This document shows, one piece after another, positions 45,810-54,708 of a stretch of DNA of 64,000 nt; positions within the stretch are counted from its first letter, which is position 1, and each line of letters begins with the position of its first letter. The DNA is from Pseudomonas sp. M47T1 (GTDB lineage: Bacteria > Pseudomonadota > Gammaproteobacteria > Pseudomonadales > Pseudomonadaceae). The stretch is taken from contig NZ_AJWX01000003.1 in assembly GCF_000263855.1 (NCBI RefSeq), forward strand, positions 124,001 to 188,000. Direction: 5' to 3'. The position numbers were made by a program, and so were the translations under genes. The notes beneath the pieces were generated by a model. It was not told where the DNA came from, did no database searches, and saw nothing but the letters and a program-made list of their open reading frames with translations.

Positions 45810-46724
45810 TTAAATAGATAGCCTGCGGCCGTTGTGCGGTTGTTCGCGGGCGACGGTCAGAAACGGGTCCACCAGTGCCGGGCGCGCGGTGCCTCGGCGC
45901 CAAGCCAGGCCCACGTCCAGGGTCTGGGTGAGGTCGGCCAGCGGCCGCGCCTCGATGATGTCGCCTTCCAGCGACCAGGGCCGATAGGTCATGTCCGGTT
46001 GAATCGACACGCCAAGGCCGGCGGCCACCAGGCTTCGCACCGCTTCGGTGGAGGCGGTGCGCAGGCTGATACGCGGCGTGAGGGCGGCGCCGGTCCAGAT
46101 GCGCTGGGCGTTGCGGTCCATTTCGTCGACGTTGAGCTGAATCAGCGGCTCGCGGGCCACGTCGGCCAGGTTGATGCTGTCGTGTTCCAGCAACGGGTGT
46201 TGGGCCGGCAGCCACAAGCGGTGCGGCGAGTGCGTGAGCACCTCGGTCTGCAAGGCGTGGCGGTCTTCCAGGTTGGACAGGATCAACACCCCCACATCGA
46301 TCTCGCCGCTCACCAGTAGGTGCTCGATGTAGGGGCGCTCATCTTCCATCACCCGCAGCTCGACATTGGGGTAGGCGCGCTGGAAGCGGGTCAGCAGGTC
46401 GGCCAGGTAATACCCGGCCACCAGGCTGGTCACGCCGATGATCAACTGCCCGGCCACCTGATCGGTGCTCTGCTGCAGGCTGCGCTTGGCGTTGTCGACA
46501 GTGGCCAGGATCAAATGCGCCTGGCGCAGAAACTGGTGGCCCTGGTGGGTCAGGGTCATGCCCTTGGCGTGGCGGTTGAACAGGCTGACGCCGATTTCCT
46601 GCTCCAACTGCTGGATGGCCAGGGTCAGGGTGGACTGGGAAATGAACACCGCCTGGGCAGCGGCCGAGATCGAACCGGTCTCGGCCACGGCAATGAAATG
46701 GCGGATCTGGCGCAGGGTCATCAT
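45810..46724 (-). CDS. LysR-family transcriptional regulator
   Basis: 304 residues. N-terminal winged helix (~1-60, LRQIRHFIAVAETGSISAAAQ and QSTLTLAIQQLEQEIGVSLF), then a LysR substrate-binding domain (~90-295). Start is the first of two ATGs, at 46724. It is upstream of, and co-oriented with, the second aldehyde dehydrogenase gene and the ydc cluster, so it is the likely local regulator; most LysR genes are divergent from their targets, so this is less certain than usual. The inducer may be an aminoaldehyde or polyamine. Confidence 0.88.
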   Translation of the reverse strand: MMTLRQIRHFIAVAETGSISAAAQAVFISQSTLTLAIQQLEQEIGVSLFNRHAKGMTLTHQGHQFLRQAHLILATVDNAKRSLQQSTDQVAGQLIIGVTSLVAGYYLADLLTRFQRAYPNVELRVMEDERPYIEHLLVSGEIDVGVLILSNLEDRHALQTEVLTHSPHRLWLPAQHPLLEHDSINLADVAREPLIQLNVDEMDRNAQRIWTGAALTPRISLRTASTEAVRSLVAAGLGVSIQPDMTYRPWSLEGDIIEARPLADLTQTLDVGLAWRRGTARPALVDPFLTVAREQPHNGRRLSI

Positions 46725-46755
46725 GAACAGGTCACTCGTTCCAGGGCACGACCCG

Positions 46756-46785
46756 TGTAGCCGCAGCCAGGCGGCAACTGCTACA
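46756..46785. repeat. Short palindromic repeat (TGTAGCCGC...GCGGC...GCTACA)
   Basis: 30-bp hairpin with outer arms TGTAGC and GCTACA and an inner CCGC/GCGG pairing. Same type as 4399-4426. Nothing else is apparent in the rest of the 189-bp gap. Confidence 0.5.
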
Positions 46786-46913
46786 GGCAGATCATGCAGA
46801 AGGGTAGGAGTGTATATCTTTTTTTTCGATGGCTACCTCCCGCCCTCTGCGAAAGGGGCGCATGTGCTCGTCCTCATCGAACTAGACGTGCTCCGTTCAT
46901 TGAGGGAAGGTTT

Positions 46914-47606
46914 TCATGGGGTAACGGCGGATCGCTCTGTCGCAGTCGCCCAGCAAGCCCAGGCGGCCACGGCCAGGGGCACGCTCAAGCACCACAGGCC
47001 GATCACCAGGTACAACAATGCCGAGCCGATACACCCCACGGTGAAGCCCAGCAGGTTTTTGCCAATTGGCCCCAGGCGCGCCATCACTGCTGCACGCTCC
47101 TCGGCATCACGCAGCCCGATCAGCGTGAACACGTCGATCGCCACCTGCGTCACGTTCCCCGTCATCAACGTGGTCGGCGGCGCCGCCTTCAAGTGCTGGC
47201 GCGACAGTGCGTTCTGGATGGCCATGGCCGATACCCCGACCATGCCGGTCAGCAGCGCGGCGATGCTGTCGCCGTCCTTGAACGGCCCCAGCCACACGGC
47301 CAGGGCCAGGAACAGCCCGAGCAAAACGGTGTGGGCGATCATCAACAGGTGCAGCGAGGCCAGGTTGCGCCGGTGCAGCGCGCTGGCCGCCAGGTGAGTG
47401 AGGCCCACCACCAACACGAACACCGGCAGGGCCAGCAATTTGGCCAGCGCGCCGGAGGTGCCATGCACAATGCTTACGCCCAGGGTGACAAAGTTGCCGG
47501 TGACGTGGGCAGTGAACAGCCCCTGCAAGGCCAGGAAGCCAACGGTGTCGACGAAGCCGCCGTTGAAGCTCAACGCTGGGGCAATGGATGGGTGGAGAGG
47601 GCGCAT
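46914..47606 (-). CDS. DUF1275 (YoaK-type) membrane protein
   Basis: 230 residues, six or seven hydrophobic segments. DUF1275 features: SFNGGFVDTVGFLALQGLFTAHVTGN (~13-38) and a second half with QNALSRQHLKAAPPTTLMTGNVTQ (~125-148), the two being an internal repeat around the TGN motif. Start is the ATG at 47606 with AAGGA 6 nt before; an ATG six bases earlier abuts that site. Members are annotated as possible permeases, with no proven function. 87 bp from the kinase gene on the same strand. Confidence 0.85.
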   Translation of the reverse strand: MRPLHPSIAPALSFNGGFVDTVGFLALQGLFTAHVTGNFVTLGVSIVHGTSGALAKLLALPVFVLVVGLTHLAASALHRRNLASLHLLMIAHTVLLGLFLALAVWLGPFKDGDSIAALLTGMVGVSAMAIQNALSRQHLKAAPPTTLMTGNVTQVAIDVFTLIGLRDAEERAAVMARLGPIGKNLLGFTVGCIGSALLYLVIGLWCLSVPLAVAAWACWATATERSAVTP

Positions 47607-47692
47607 GGTCATTCCTTGAGGGCTGGGGGGCAGCGCCATTCTGGCGCTGGTGCCTTTCAGGAACAATTATCCGGAAGGTGAAATGATTGTTT

Positions 47693-48964
47693 CTATTTTC
47701 GGGACGGTTCGCAGTCCAGGCGAAAACACGTCGGCCCGCCTTCGGGGGAGGTGACGCTGATGGCCCAGCCCTGGTTCAGGCAGATGCGCTTGACCAGCGA
47801 CAGCCCCAGCCCCAGGTTGTCGATGCTGGGTTGGGCGCCGCGGGTGAAGGGCAGAAAGATGGCCTGGTGCTGGTCGGCGGGCACGCCGGGCCCATTGTCC
47901 TGCACCTCCACCCAAGTGTCCCCGGCCCGCAGCCTTATTTCGCTGCCTGTGCCGGCGTATTGCAGGGCGTTGCGCAGCAGGTTGCCCAATACCGTGCGCA
48001 GCAACGGCACGGGGTAGCTCGGTGCAGCGGCGGTCCCACCTTGATGTAGCAGCAGTGTCAATTGCAGGCGTTGTGCCTGGGGCCGCGATTGCTGCAGTTG
48101 TTCATCAACCGCCTGGGCCATGCTGGCCCGGGCAAAGCCCAGGCAATCGGACTCGCCACGGGCCAGCATCAGGTAGGTGTCCAGACGCTGGCGCATGTCC
48201 TTGATGGAGCCTTCGATCCGCTGCATCTGCTCATCGGCGCTCACGCTCAGGTGCTCTTCGTCGCGCAGTACTTCACAGGCGCTTAGCGCCGCCATCATCG
48301 GCGTGCGCAGTTCGTGACCGACGTCGGCGGTGAACAGCCGTTCGCGTTGCAAGGCCAACTCCAGGTGGTTGTAGGTGTCGTCGAAGGCCTGCGCCACCGT
48401 ACCGATTTCATTGCGGGGGAAGTCCGTGGCCAGCCGGCTGCAAGGCGGCAGGCTAGCGCGGGTGGTCATGCTGGCTGACAGGCGTTCGATGGGGCGAACC
48501 AGCCGGCGGGTGGTGATCAGCCCCAACAGCACGGCCAGCAGCACCAGGCCACCGACGCTGATCACACCGACCATCACCAGCGTGGTCTGGCTGTGTTCAT
48601 AGTCGGTGTAGTCGCGCATCAACAGGAAGCGCTGGTTGCCGTCATCGAGCACGCGCACGTGCCACAGGCGCTGGCCGCGCATCAGTTTGTAGAAACCCGG
48701 TGACAGACTGCGCAGGTCGGCAGGGAACTGCGCCGAACCTGGCGCGCCGGCAAAAAAGCGCCCAGGGCGCCCCTCGCCACCGCTGGCCACTTCTTCGCGC
48801 ACCCGCTGGATGGCGATGCCCATGTCGATTTCCTGCAAGCGCATTTCCAGGCGGTTCAGGCCAATGTTCGACAGGCCCAGCACCAGTGCGCCGGTGAGCA
48901 GGCTAACCAATCCATAGATCAGGATCAGGCGCCGCCCCATGCTATGACGGCGGCCGTCAGTCAT
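47693..48964 (-). CDS. Two-component sensor histidine kinase
   Basis: 423 residues. First membrane helix ~12-33, periplasmic domain ~34-128, second helix ~128-150, HAMP (~150-205), His217 in ADVGHELRTPMM, ATPase with GNLLRNALQYAG, DNGPGV and LGLGLSLVKRI. The periplasmic part has no recognised ligand domain. It overlaps the response-regulator gene by 8 bp and so is translated with it. Divergent from a siderophore receptor, an arrangement like PirRS-PirA and PfeRS-PfeA of P. aeruginosa, where ligand-bound siderophore is sensed. That role is inferred here. Confidence 0.88.
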   Translation of the reverse strand: MTDGRRHSMGRRLILIYGLVSLLTGALVLGLSNIGLNRLEMRLQEIDMGIAIQRVREEVASGGEGRPGRFFAGAPGSAQFPADLRSLSPGFYKLMRGQRLWHVRVLDDGNQRFLLMRDYTDYEHSQTTLVMVGVISVGGLVLLAVLLGLITTRRLVRPIERLSASMTTRASLPPCSRLATDFPRNEIGTVAQAFDDTYNHLELALQRERLFTADVGHELRTPMMAALSACEVLRDEEHLSVSADEQMQRIEGSIKDMRQRLDTYLMLARGESDCLGFARASMAQAVDEQLQQSRPQAQRLQLTLLLHQGGTAAAPSYPVPLLRTVLGNLLRNALQYAGTGSEIRLRAGDTWVEVQDNGPGVPADQHQAIFLPFTRGAQPSIDNLGLGLSLVKRICLNQGWAISVTSPEGGPTCFRLDCEPSRK

Positions 48965-49631
48965 CGGCGCTCAGCCGGTAGCCGATGCCGTGTACCGTGC
49001 GCAGCAGCGGCAGGGCAAAGGGCTTGTCCACCACGTGGCGCAACTGATGGATATGGGTGCGCAGGCTGTCGCTGTCGGGCGGTGAATCGCTCCACAGCAA
49101 CTCTTCCAGCTTGCGCCGTGCCAGCACTGCAGGGCTGGCTTGCATCAGCGCTGTCAACAGCCGCAGCGGCGCGGGCGGCAGTTTCAGCGCCTGGCCGGCG
49201 CGGCTCAGGGCCAGGGTGGCGGTGTCCAGGCACAGGTCGGCCACCTGCAGCACGGTCGGGTGCGGCGGGCTGGCGCGCAGCAGCACGGCGTTCACCCGCG
49301 CCGCCAGTTCGGCCAGGGCGAAGGGCTTTACCAGGTAATCGTCGGCGCCGGCCTCGAAGCCTTCCAGGCGGTTTTCCAGGGTGTCACGGGCAGTCACCAT
49401 GATCACCGGAATGCGCCGGCCGCCTTCTTCACGCAATTGTCGGCACAGGGAATAGCCGTCCAGGCGCGGCAGCATGAGGTCGAGGACGATGAGGTCGAAG
49501 TCACCGCCACGGGCCATGTCCAGGCCCTGGGCGCCGTTTTCCGCGCAATCGACAATGTAGCCGCGGCGGCTCAGGTAGCGGGTGATGTTGTCGAGGATGA
49601 CCAGGTCGTCCTCGATGACCAGAATGCGCAT
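48957..49631 (-). CDS. OmpR-family response regulator
   Basis: 224 residues. Receiver with phospho-acceptor Asp51 (LIVLDLMLPRLDG) and TARD/KPF switch residues, then a winged-helix Trans_reg_C domain (~130-220, RLLTALMQASPAVLARRKLE, RTVHGIGYRL). Closest to the PmrA/QseB/BasR branch by its short linker and C-terminal signature. Start is the ATG at 49631. A CTTAAC-N5-CTTGAG direct repeat of the PmrA/QseB type lies 42 bp upstream, between this gene and the divergent receptor gene, so it may control both. Confidence 0.9.
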   Translation of the reverse strand: MRILVIEDDLVILDNITRYLSRRGYIVDCAENGAQGLDMARGGDFDLIVLDLMLPRLDGYSLCRQLREEGGRRIPVIMVTARDTLENRLEGFEAGADDYLVKPFALAELAARVNAVLLRASPPHPTVLQVADLCLDTATLALSRAGQALKLPPAPLRLLTALMQASPAVLARRKLEELLWSDSPPDSDSLRTHIHQLRHVVDKPFALPLLRTVHGIGYRLSADD

Positions 49632-49672
49632 GGGCGGACCGTATGGAGTGAATGTGTCGAAGGTGAAATCTT

Positions 49673-49689
49673 CTTAACAAGATCTTGAG
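49673..49689. promoter_or_regulatory. PmrA/QseB-type direct repeat, candidate response-regulator site
   Basis: CTTAAC (49673-49678), 5-nt spacer, CTTGAG (49684-49689): an 11-bp tandem repeat close to the PmrA-type pattern CTTAAG-N5-CTTAAG (5 of 6 in each half). It sits in the 134-bp divergent region. Confidence 0.55.
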
Positions 49690-49708
49690 AAGCATTCGCG
49701 CACAATGC

Positions 49709-49727
49709 GCGAAAGAGAATCGTTGTT
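49709..49727. promoter_or_regulatory. Fur-like box upstream of the siderophore receptor gene
   Basis: 19-bp sequence beginning GCGAAAGAGAATCGTT, matching the classical Fur consensus at 12 of 19 positions by my count. It is 39 bp upstream of the receptor start, a suitable repression site. Confidence 0.5.
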
Positions 49728-49765
49728 GTTTACTTTAACCTGCTGGCCCCTCCTACGAGAACCCC

Positions 49766-52027
49766 ATGAGCCGTCAATCCACTCTCCCACCTCGCCTGGA
49801 CGTTTCCCTGGGCATGGCTGTCGCCACGCTCAGCAGCTTCACCTACGCTGCCGACCCGGTGCCCAACACGTTGCAGTTGGACTCCACCGTCATCGATGCG
49901 CCCCAGGAAAGCGGCACCCCGTACCAGACCGAAAAGCTCTCGGGCAGCAAATTCACCGAAGCGCTGCGCGACACGCCGCAGAGCATCAGCGTGGTGCCCA
50001 AGCGTGTACTGGAAGAGCAGAACGCCCAAGACCTGAAGGATGTGTTGCGCAACGTGCCGGGCATTACCTTCAACTCCGGTGAAGGCGGCGGCGGGGTGGG
50101 TGACAGCATCAACATTCGTGGTTTCAGTGCCGACGGCAACATCTACCGCGACGGCGTACGTGACCCGGCCAAGTACACCCACTCCGAGCTGTTCAACACC
50201 GAACAGGTGGAAGTGCTCAAGGGTTCCAGTGGTTCGGGCTGGGGTGTGGGCGCCATTGGCGGCGCCATCAACCTGGTGACCAAAAGCCCTGAGTTGAAAG
50301 ACTTCGACACCCTGGACGTGGGCGTTGGCACGGCCAACTACAAGCGCTCCACCCTGGACATCAACCATACCATTGACGGTTTGGGCGAGGGCGCGGCGTT
50401 CCGCCTCAACGTGGTGGGCTACAAGGGCGGCGAGAACGGCCGTGACTGGATTCAGCGCGAGCGCAACGGCTTCGCGCCGTCCTTGTCCCTGGGCCTGGGC
50501 ACCGACACCCGCTTCACCATCGCCTACGAGTACCTGCACGACAACGGCAATACCGACTACGGCATTCCTACCGTGGACGGCAGCAACGGCAGCAGCCCGC
50601 GCCGCCTGGGCAGTTGGAGCCGTTACTGGGGCTGGCGCAACCTGGACAAGGAAAACAACGAGTCCCACCGCCTGAACCTGAAGTTCGCCCATGACTTCAA
50701 CGACAATGTCACCTTCGACAATCAGCTCACCTATTTCCACCTGGACCACGACTACTTCGTCACCACGCCGGGCGGTACCTACTACAGCGCGTCCAACCCA
50801 GCCCCGGGTGTGATGGCCAACAAGGGCGTGTACCGTCGTTACCTGAACACGCCGGAACGCGATCAGACCAACGCAACCTGGAGCGACCAGAGCAACCTGA
50901 CGTTGCGCTTCGATACCTTCGGCATCGGCCACACCCTGGTCACCGGTATCGAATACAGCAAGCAGACCCTGCAATCGGACATCGGCAAGCTCACCGCCGC
51001 CGACGCTGCGCAGATGACCAACCTGACGTCCGACAGCAACAGCTGGTCCAAGTACCCGTATTCGGCAGACACCTACACCAGCTCCGAAATCGGCGCCGAG
51101 CAGACCGATAAAGCCTTCTACGCCCTCGATACCCTCAAGTTCAACGAGCACTGGGAACTGAACCTGGCCGCTCGCCAGGATCACTACGATTCGCGCATCA
51201 CCAGCAACTACTCGCGCACCAGCCAGACTGCGGCGTGGGTGGATAACGGCAACTCGTCCGATTCGGAAAAACTCACCAGCGTGCATACCGCCCTGGTGTA
51301 CAAACCGGTGGAAGAGGGCAGTATCTACCTCAGCTACGCCAATGCCCGCCAGCCCAGCAGCCTGACCGCCGTGGCGCAGACCGGCAGCAGCACCGGCGAC
51401 AGCACCCAGCGCGGCAAGACCATCGAACTGGGCACCAAGTGGGATGTGCTCAACGAAAACCTGAGCCTCACCGCCGCCCTGTATGAAACCAAGCGCAGCC
51501 TGACCTACACCGATGACGACACCGGTGCCACCCTGAACGTGGGCGGCGAGCAGCGCGTGCGCGGGCTGGAGCTGGGCGTGGTGGGCAACATCACCGACAA
51601 GTGGTCGGTGTACGCCGGTTACGCGTACCAGAATGCCGTGACCCTGAAAGCCGCCAACGCCACTTCCGAAGACGGCAGCGTGGGCATCGCCAACACGCCC
51701 AAGCACACCATCAGCCTGTGGAACACCTGGAAACTGCCGGGCAACAACAGCTTCAGCTATGGCGTGCGCTATGTTGATACCGTGGACATCTACCAGGGCA
51801 CCGGCACCGGCGCCGACTCGGTCACCACCTCCGCCAGCAAGACCACCTTGCCCGACTATGTAGTCCACGACATGGCCTTTACCCACGCCATCAACAAGAA
51901 TGTCGACCTGCGCCTGAACGTCACCAATATCTTCGACAAGCGTTATTTCACCGAATACAACGGCCGCGGTTACGGTATTCCGGGCGATGGACGCGGTGCC
52001 ACGCTGACCGCCGAGTACCGCTTTTGA
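49766..52027 (+). CDS. TonB-dependent siderophore receptor (Fiu/PiuA-like)
   Basis: 753 residues. Signal peptide to about SSFTYA (~28), plug domain (~60-170, LRDTPQSISVVPKRVLEEQN, and DVLRNVPGITF), then a 22-strand-type barrel ending in the outer-membrane Phe (AEYRF). GSGWGVGAIGGAINLVTKSP marks the plug end. It imports ferric siderophore, probably of catecholate type by its Fiu/PiuA likeness. Start is the ATG at 49766. A Fur-like box and a PmrA-like repeat lie upstream. The Sel1-repeat gene starts on its stop codon. The piuC hydroxylase often linked to piuA is not downstream here. Confidence 0.92.
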   Translation: MSRQSTLPPRLDVSLGMAVATLSSFTYAADPVPNTLQLDSTVIDAPQESGTPYQTEKLSGSKFTEALRDTPQSISVVPKRVLEEQNAQDLKDVLRNVPGITFNSGEGGGGVGDSINIRGFSADGNIYRDGVRDPAKYTHSELFNTEQVEVLKGSSGSGWGVGAIGGAINLVTKSPELKDFDTLDVGVGTANYKRSTLDINHTIDGLGEGAAFRLNVVGYKGGENGRDWIQRERNGFAPSLSLGLGTDTRFTIAYEYLHDNGNTDYGIPTVDGSNGSSPRRLGSWSRYWGWRNLDKENNESHRLNLKFAHDFNDNVTFDNQLTYFHLDHDYFVTTPGGTYYSASNPAPGVMANKGVYRRYLNTPERDQTNATWSDQSNLTLRFDTFGIGHTLVTGIEYSKQTLQSDIGKLTAADAAQMTNLTSDSNSWSKYPYSADTYTSSEIGAEQTDKAFYALDTLKFNEHWELNLAARQDHYDSRITSNYSRTSQTAAWVDNGNSSDSEKLTSVHTALVYKPVEEGSIYLSYANARQPSSLTAVAQTGSSTGDSTQRGKTIELGTKWDVLNENLSLTAALYETKRSLTYTDDDTGATLNVGGEQRVRGLELGVVGNITDKWSVYAGYAYQNAVTLKAANATSEDGSVGIANTPKHTISLWNTWKLPGNNSFSYGVRYVDTVDIYQGTGTGADSVTTSASKTTLPDYVVHDMAFTHAINKNVDLRLNVTNIFDKRYFTEYNGRGYGIPGDGRGATLTAEYRF

Positions 52028-52737
52028 TGCTGGCCGATCCCGTCCTGCGCCTGGGGGTGCAGGACTGCACCGCGGTGGCGCGCCTGCTGCTCGACCAGGC
52101 CGCTGCCGGCAGCCTGGAGGCCCAGGCGCGCCTGGGCCAGGTGCTGCTCGACGGCCATGGCATCGAACGGGACGCAGAACTGGCCTTGCGCTGGTTTCGC
52201 ATCGCGGCGGCGCGCGGCCACCTGTCAGCCCTGAACATGGTGGGCCGTTGTCTGGAACTGGGCTGGGGCTGCAAGCCCGATCTGCCAGGTGCCACCCACC
52301 ACTACCGCGCCGCCGCCGAGCGCGGGCTGGACTGGGGCCAGTACAACTACGCCAATCTGCTCAGCCGTGGGCTTGGCGTGGCCAGGGACATGGTTCAGGC
52401 CTTGACCTGGTACCAGCGCGCCGCCGATGCCGGGCATGCCAAGGCCATGAACCTGGTGGGACGCTTCCACGAGGAAGGCTGGGTGTCGCCGGTGAACCAG
52501 GCGCTGGCTTTCGAATGGTTCCAGCGCTCGGCCCTGGCCGGGGATTTCCGTGGCCAGTGCAGCTACGCGGCGATGCTGGTGCGTCGTGGCGAGCTGGACG
52601 AAGCCGCGACATGGGTCATGCGTGCAACGCGCACGGCCACGCCGGCGTTCTTGCGCACCATTCGTGAAGCCGTAGTGCCTTTACCCCCTGCGGTGTTTGC
52701 CCCGGTAATCGAGGCCATCGACCAACGCCTGGGCTAA
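52027..52737 (+). CDS. Sel1-like repeat (TPR-like) protein
   Basis: 236 residues. Four or five Sel1-like repeats: SLEAQARLGQVLLDGHGIERD, HLSALNMVGRCLELGWG, LDWGQYNYANLLSRGLGVARD and HAKAMNLVGRFHEEGW each fit the A-xxx-LG-xxY-xxG-xGV pattern. No signal peptide is seen, so it is probably cytoplasmic. Its ATG overlaps the receptor stop (TGATG), so the two are coupled. A similar pairing of receptor and Sel1 protein occurs at the piuA locus of P. aeruginosa (PA4514/PA4516). The role in iron uptake is unknown. Confidence 0.88.
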   Translation: MLADPVLRLGVQDCTAVARLLLDQAAAGSLEAQARLGQVLLDGHGIERDAELALRWFRIAAARGHLSALNMVGRCLELGWGCKPDLPGATHHYRAAAERGLDWGQYNYANLLSRGLGVARDMVQALTWYQRAADAGHAKAMNLVGRFHEEGWVSPVNQALAFEWFQRSALAGDFRGQCSYAAMLVRRGELDEAATWVMRATRTATPAFLRTIREAVVPLPPAVFAPVIEAIDQRLG

Positions 52738-52747
52738 CCCCCCACTC

Positions 52748-52834
52748 GCAGGCTGCGAAAAGCTCCGCAGGACCTTCGGCGTTGTCATGTCGATCGCGTG
52801 CCCGCTGCGCGCGCCTTCGCAGCCTGGCGGCAGC
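52748..52834. repeat. ~90-bp paired palindrome with conserved loop (copy 2, inverted)
   Basis: Arms GCAGGCTGCGAA (52748-52759) and CTTCGCAGCCTGGCGGCAGC (52815-52834). The second arm is identical over 20 bp to 10320-10339. The loop holds CGCAGGACCTTCG (52766-52778), the reverse complement of the 13-mer in copy 1, so the loop runs in the opposite orientation. Confidence 0.72.
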
Positions 52835-53037
52835 CTAAAGAGGCTGCGTCTTGCGACGCGCCAGGCAATGCGCGGTGCTCATCCCTTTTCGACACACCTA
52901 TAGCCGCTGTCGCGAGGGTGACGATACCCAGCGTACTCAAGCGCCACAGGGCGCGGGTGCCACCGTATTGGCCATCATGTCGGAAACATGTAGGGAAGTA
53001 GCCAAAAACGACACAGTCAGCAGGGTTATCCCTAGGC

Positions 53038-53043
53038 TATACT
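53038..53043 (+). promoter_or_regulatory. Possible -10 element of the wsp operon
   Basis: TATACT 43 bp upstream of the wspA start. No good -35 is seen at the right distance. Confidence 0.3.
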
Positions 53044-53085
53044 CGGCCAATTTGCCGGTAGATGTAGCACTCTCGAGGGATGACT

Positions 53086-54708
53086 GTGAAGAACTGGACA
53101 TTGCGCCAACGGATTCTGGCGAGCTTCGCCGTGATTATCGCCATCATGCTGTTGATGGTGGTCGCCTCCTATACGCGCCTCAAGGCCATCGACGATGCCC
53201 AGGAAAACGTCCGCACCGACAGTGTGCCGGGGGTCTACTACAGCTCCATGATCCGCAGCGCCTGGGTTGAAAGTTACGTCTACACCCAGCAGCTGGTGGG
53301 GCTCAGCTACCAGCGCGAATACGTGACGTCTGATGAAGACCAGTTCAAGGGCTTTTCCGACCGTCTCACCGAGCAGATGGCCAACTACCAGAAGACCGTG
53401 TTCGATCCGGACGACAAAGCCAGCTTTGACGAGTTTTCGCGCCTGCGCGCCAACTACGAACAGGCCCTGGCCAAAGTGCTGGACGCCTACCACCAGAAGC
53501 ACTTCTCCCTGGCCCAGGACCTGCTCAACGACCAGCTCAGCCCCGCCTGGGCGGCGGGCCGCAAGCAGTTGAACAGTATGATTGAGCGTAACCGGGATGC
53601 GGCCGAACATGCTTCCAAGGCCAGTTCCCAGGCTGTGAGCGACGCCAAGCTCACCATGGGTATTGCCCTGCTGCTGGCCATCATTGCCGCCGGCGTGTGC
53701 GGCTTGCTGTTGTTGCGCGCAATCATGCAGCCGATGCAGAAGATCACCAGCATCCTGGAAACCATGCGCACTGGTGACCTGAGTTCGCGCCTGAATCTGT
53801 CCCGTCGCGACGAATTCAACATGGTCGAGACCGGCTTCAACGACATGATGACCGAGCTCACCGCGCTGGTGTCCCAAGCACAGCGTTCCTCGGTGCAGGT
53901 CACCACGTCGGTCACGGAAATTGCGGCCACCTCCAAGCAGCAACAGGCCACGGCCACCGAAACTGCGGCCACTACCACCGAGATCGGTGCCACCTCGCGG
54001 GAAATCGCCGCCACCTCCCGTGACCTGGTGCGCACTATGACCGAGGTCACCTCGGCAGCCGATGCCGCCTCGATGCTGGCCGGCTCCGGCCAGCAGGGCC
54101 TGTCGCGCATGGAAGAGACCATGCACCAGGTGATGGGCGCCGCTGACCTGGTGAACGCCAAGCTGGCGATCCTCAACGAGAAGGCCGGCAACATCAATCA
54201 GGTGGTAGTGACCATCGTCAAGGTAGCCGACCAGACCAACCTGCTGTCGCTCAACGCCGCCATCGAAGCGGAAAAGGCCGGCGAATATGGCCGCGGCTTT
54301 GCCGTGGTGGCCACCGAGGTCCGACGCCTGGCCGACCAGACCGCCGTGGCCACCTATGACATCGAGCAAATGGTGCGCGAGATCCAGTCGGCCGTGTCGG
54401 CGGGCGTGATGGGGATGGACAAGTTTTCCGAAGAAGTGCGCCGCGGCATGTTCGAGGTGCAGCAGGTGGGCGACCAGCTGTCGCAGATCATCGCGCAGGT
54501 GCAGGCGCTGGCGCCGCGGGTGCTGATGGTCAACGAAGGCATGCAGGCCCAGGCCACCGGTGCCGAACAGATCAACCATGCCCTGTCGCAGTTGAGCGAC
54601 GCTAGCAGCCAGACCGTGGAGTCCTTGCGCCAGGCCAGTTTCGCCATCGACGAACTCAGCCAGGTAGCCACCGGGCTGCGTGGCGGCGTATCGCGCTTCA
54701 AAGTCTGA
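53086..54708 (+). CDS. wspA: Methyl-accepting chemotaxis-type surface sensor WspA
   Basis: 540 residues. Membrane helices at ~8-28 and ~188-210 flank a four-helix-bundle-like periplasmic domain (~30-185). HAMP ~210-262, then a long coiled-coil signalling domain with the conserved tip [20 protein letters not shown] (~383-402). Clustered at the cell membrane, it senses surface contact or envelope stress and controls WspE. I prefer the GTG at 53086 ([10 protein letters not shown]): GAGGG ends 6 nt before it, whereas the ATG at 53080 directly abuts that sequence. First of seven wsp genes, with overlaps through wspF. Confidence 0.95.
   Translation: MKNWTLRQRILASFAVIIAIMLLMVVASYTRLKAIDDAQENVRTDSVPGVYYSSMIRSAWVESYVYTQQLVGLSYQREYVTSDEDQFKGFSDRLTEQMANYQKTVFDPDDKASFDEFSRLRANYEQALAKVLDAYHQKHFSLAQDLLNDQLSPAWAAGRKQLNSMIERNRDAAEHASKASSQAVSDAKLTMGIALLLAIIAAGVCGLLLLRAIMQPMQKITSILETMRTGDLSSRLNLSRRDEFNMVETGFNDMMTELTALVSQAQRSSVQVTTSVTEIAATSKQQQATATETAATTTEIGATSREIAATSRDLVRTMTEVTSAADAASMLAGSGQQGLSRMEETMHQVMGAADLVNAKLAILNEKAGNINQVVVTIVKVADQTNLLSLNAAIEAEKAGEYGRGFAVVATEVRRLADQTAVATYDIEQMVREIQSAVSAGVMGMDKFSEEVRRGMFEVQQVGDQLSQIIAQVQALAPRVLMVNEGMQAQATGAEQINHALSQLSDASSQTVESLRQASFAIDELSQVATGLRGGVSRFKV

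Larger units (their letters stand above)
52738..53085. other. 348-bp intergenic region before the wsp operon
   Basis: The left part is the second copy of the ~90-bp paired palindrome (52748-52834). The right part should contain the wsp promoter; a TATACT at 53038-53043 is the best -10. The plus-strand frames here cross the palindrome and have no ribosome-binding sites. Confidence 0.5.

Noticed and set aside
49730..51886. 718-residue minus-strand open frame opposite the siderophore receptor
   Set aside because: A Val/Gly/His-rich shadow of the receptor gene, with no ribosome-binding site.
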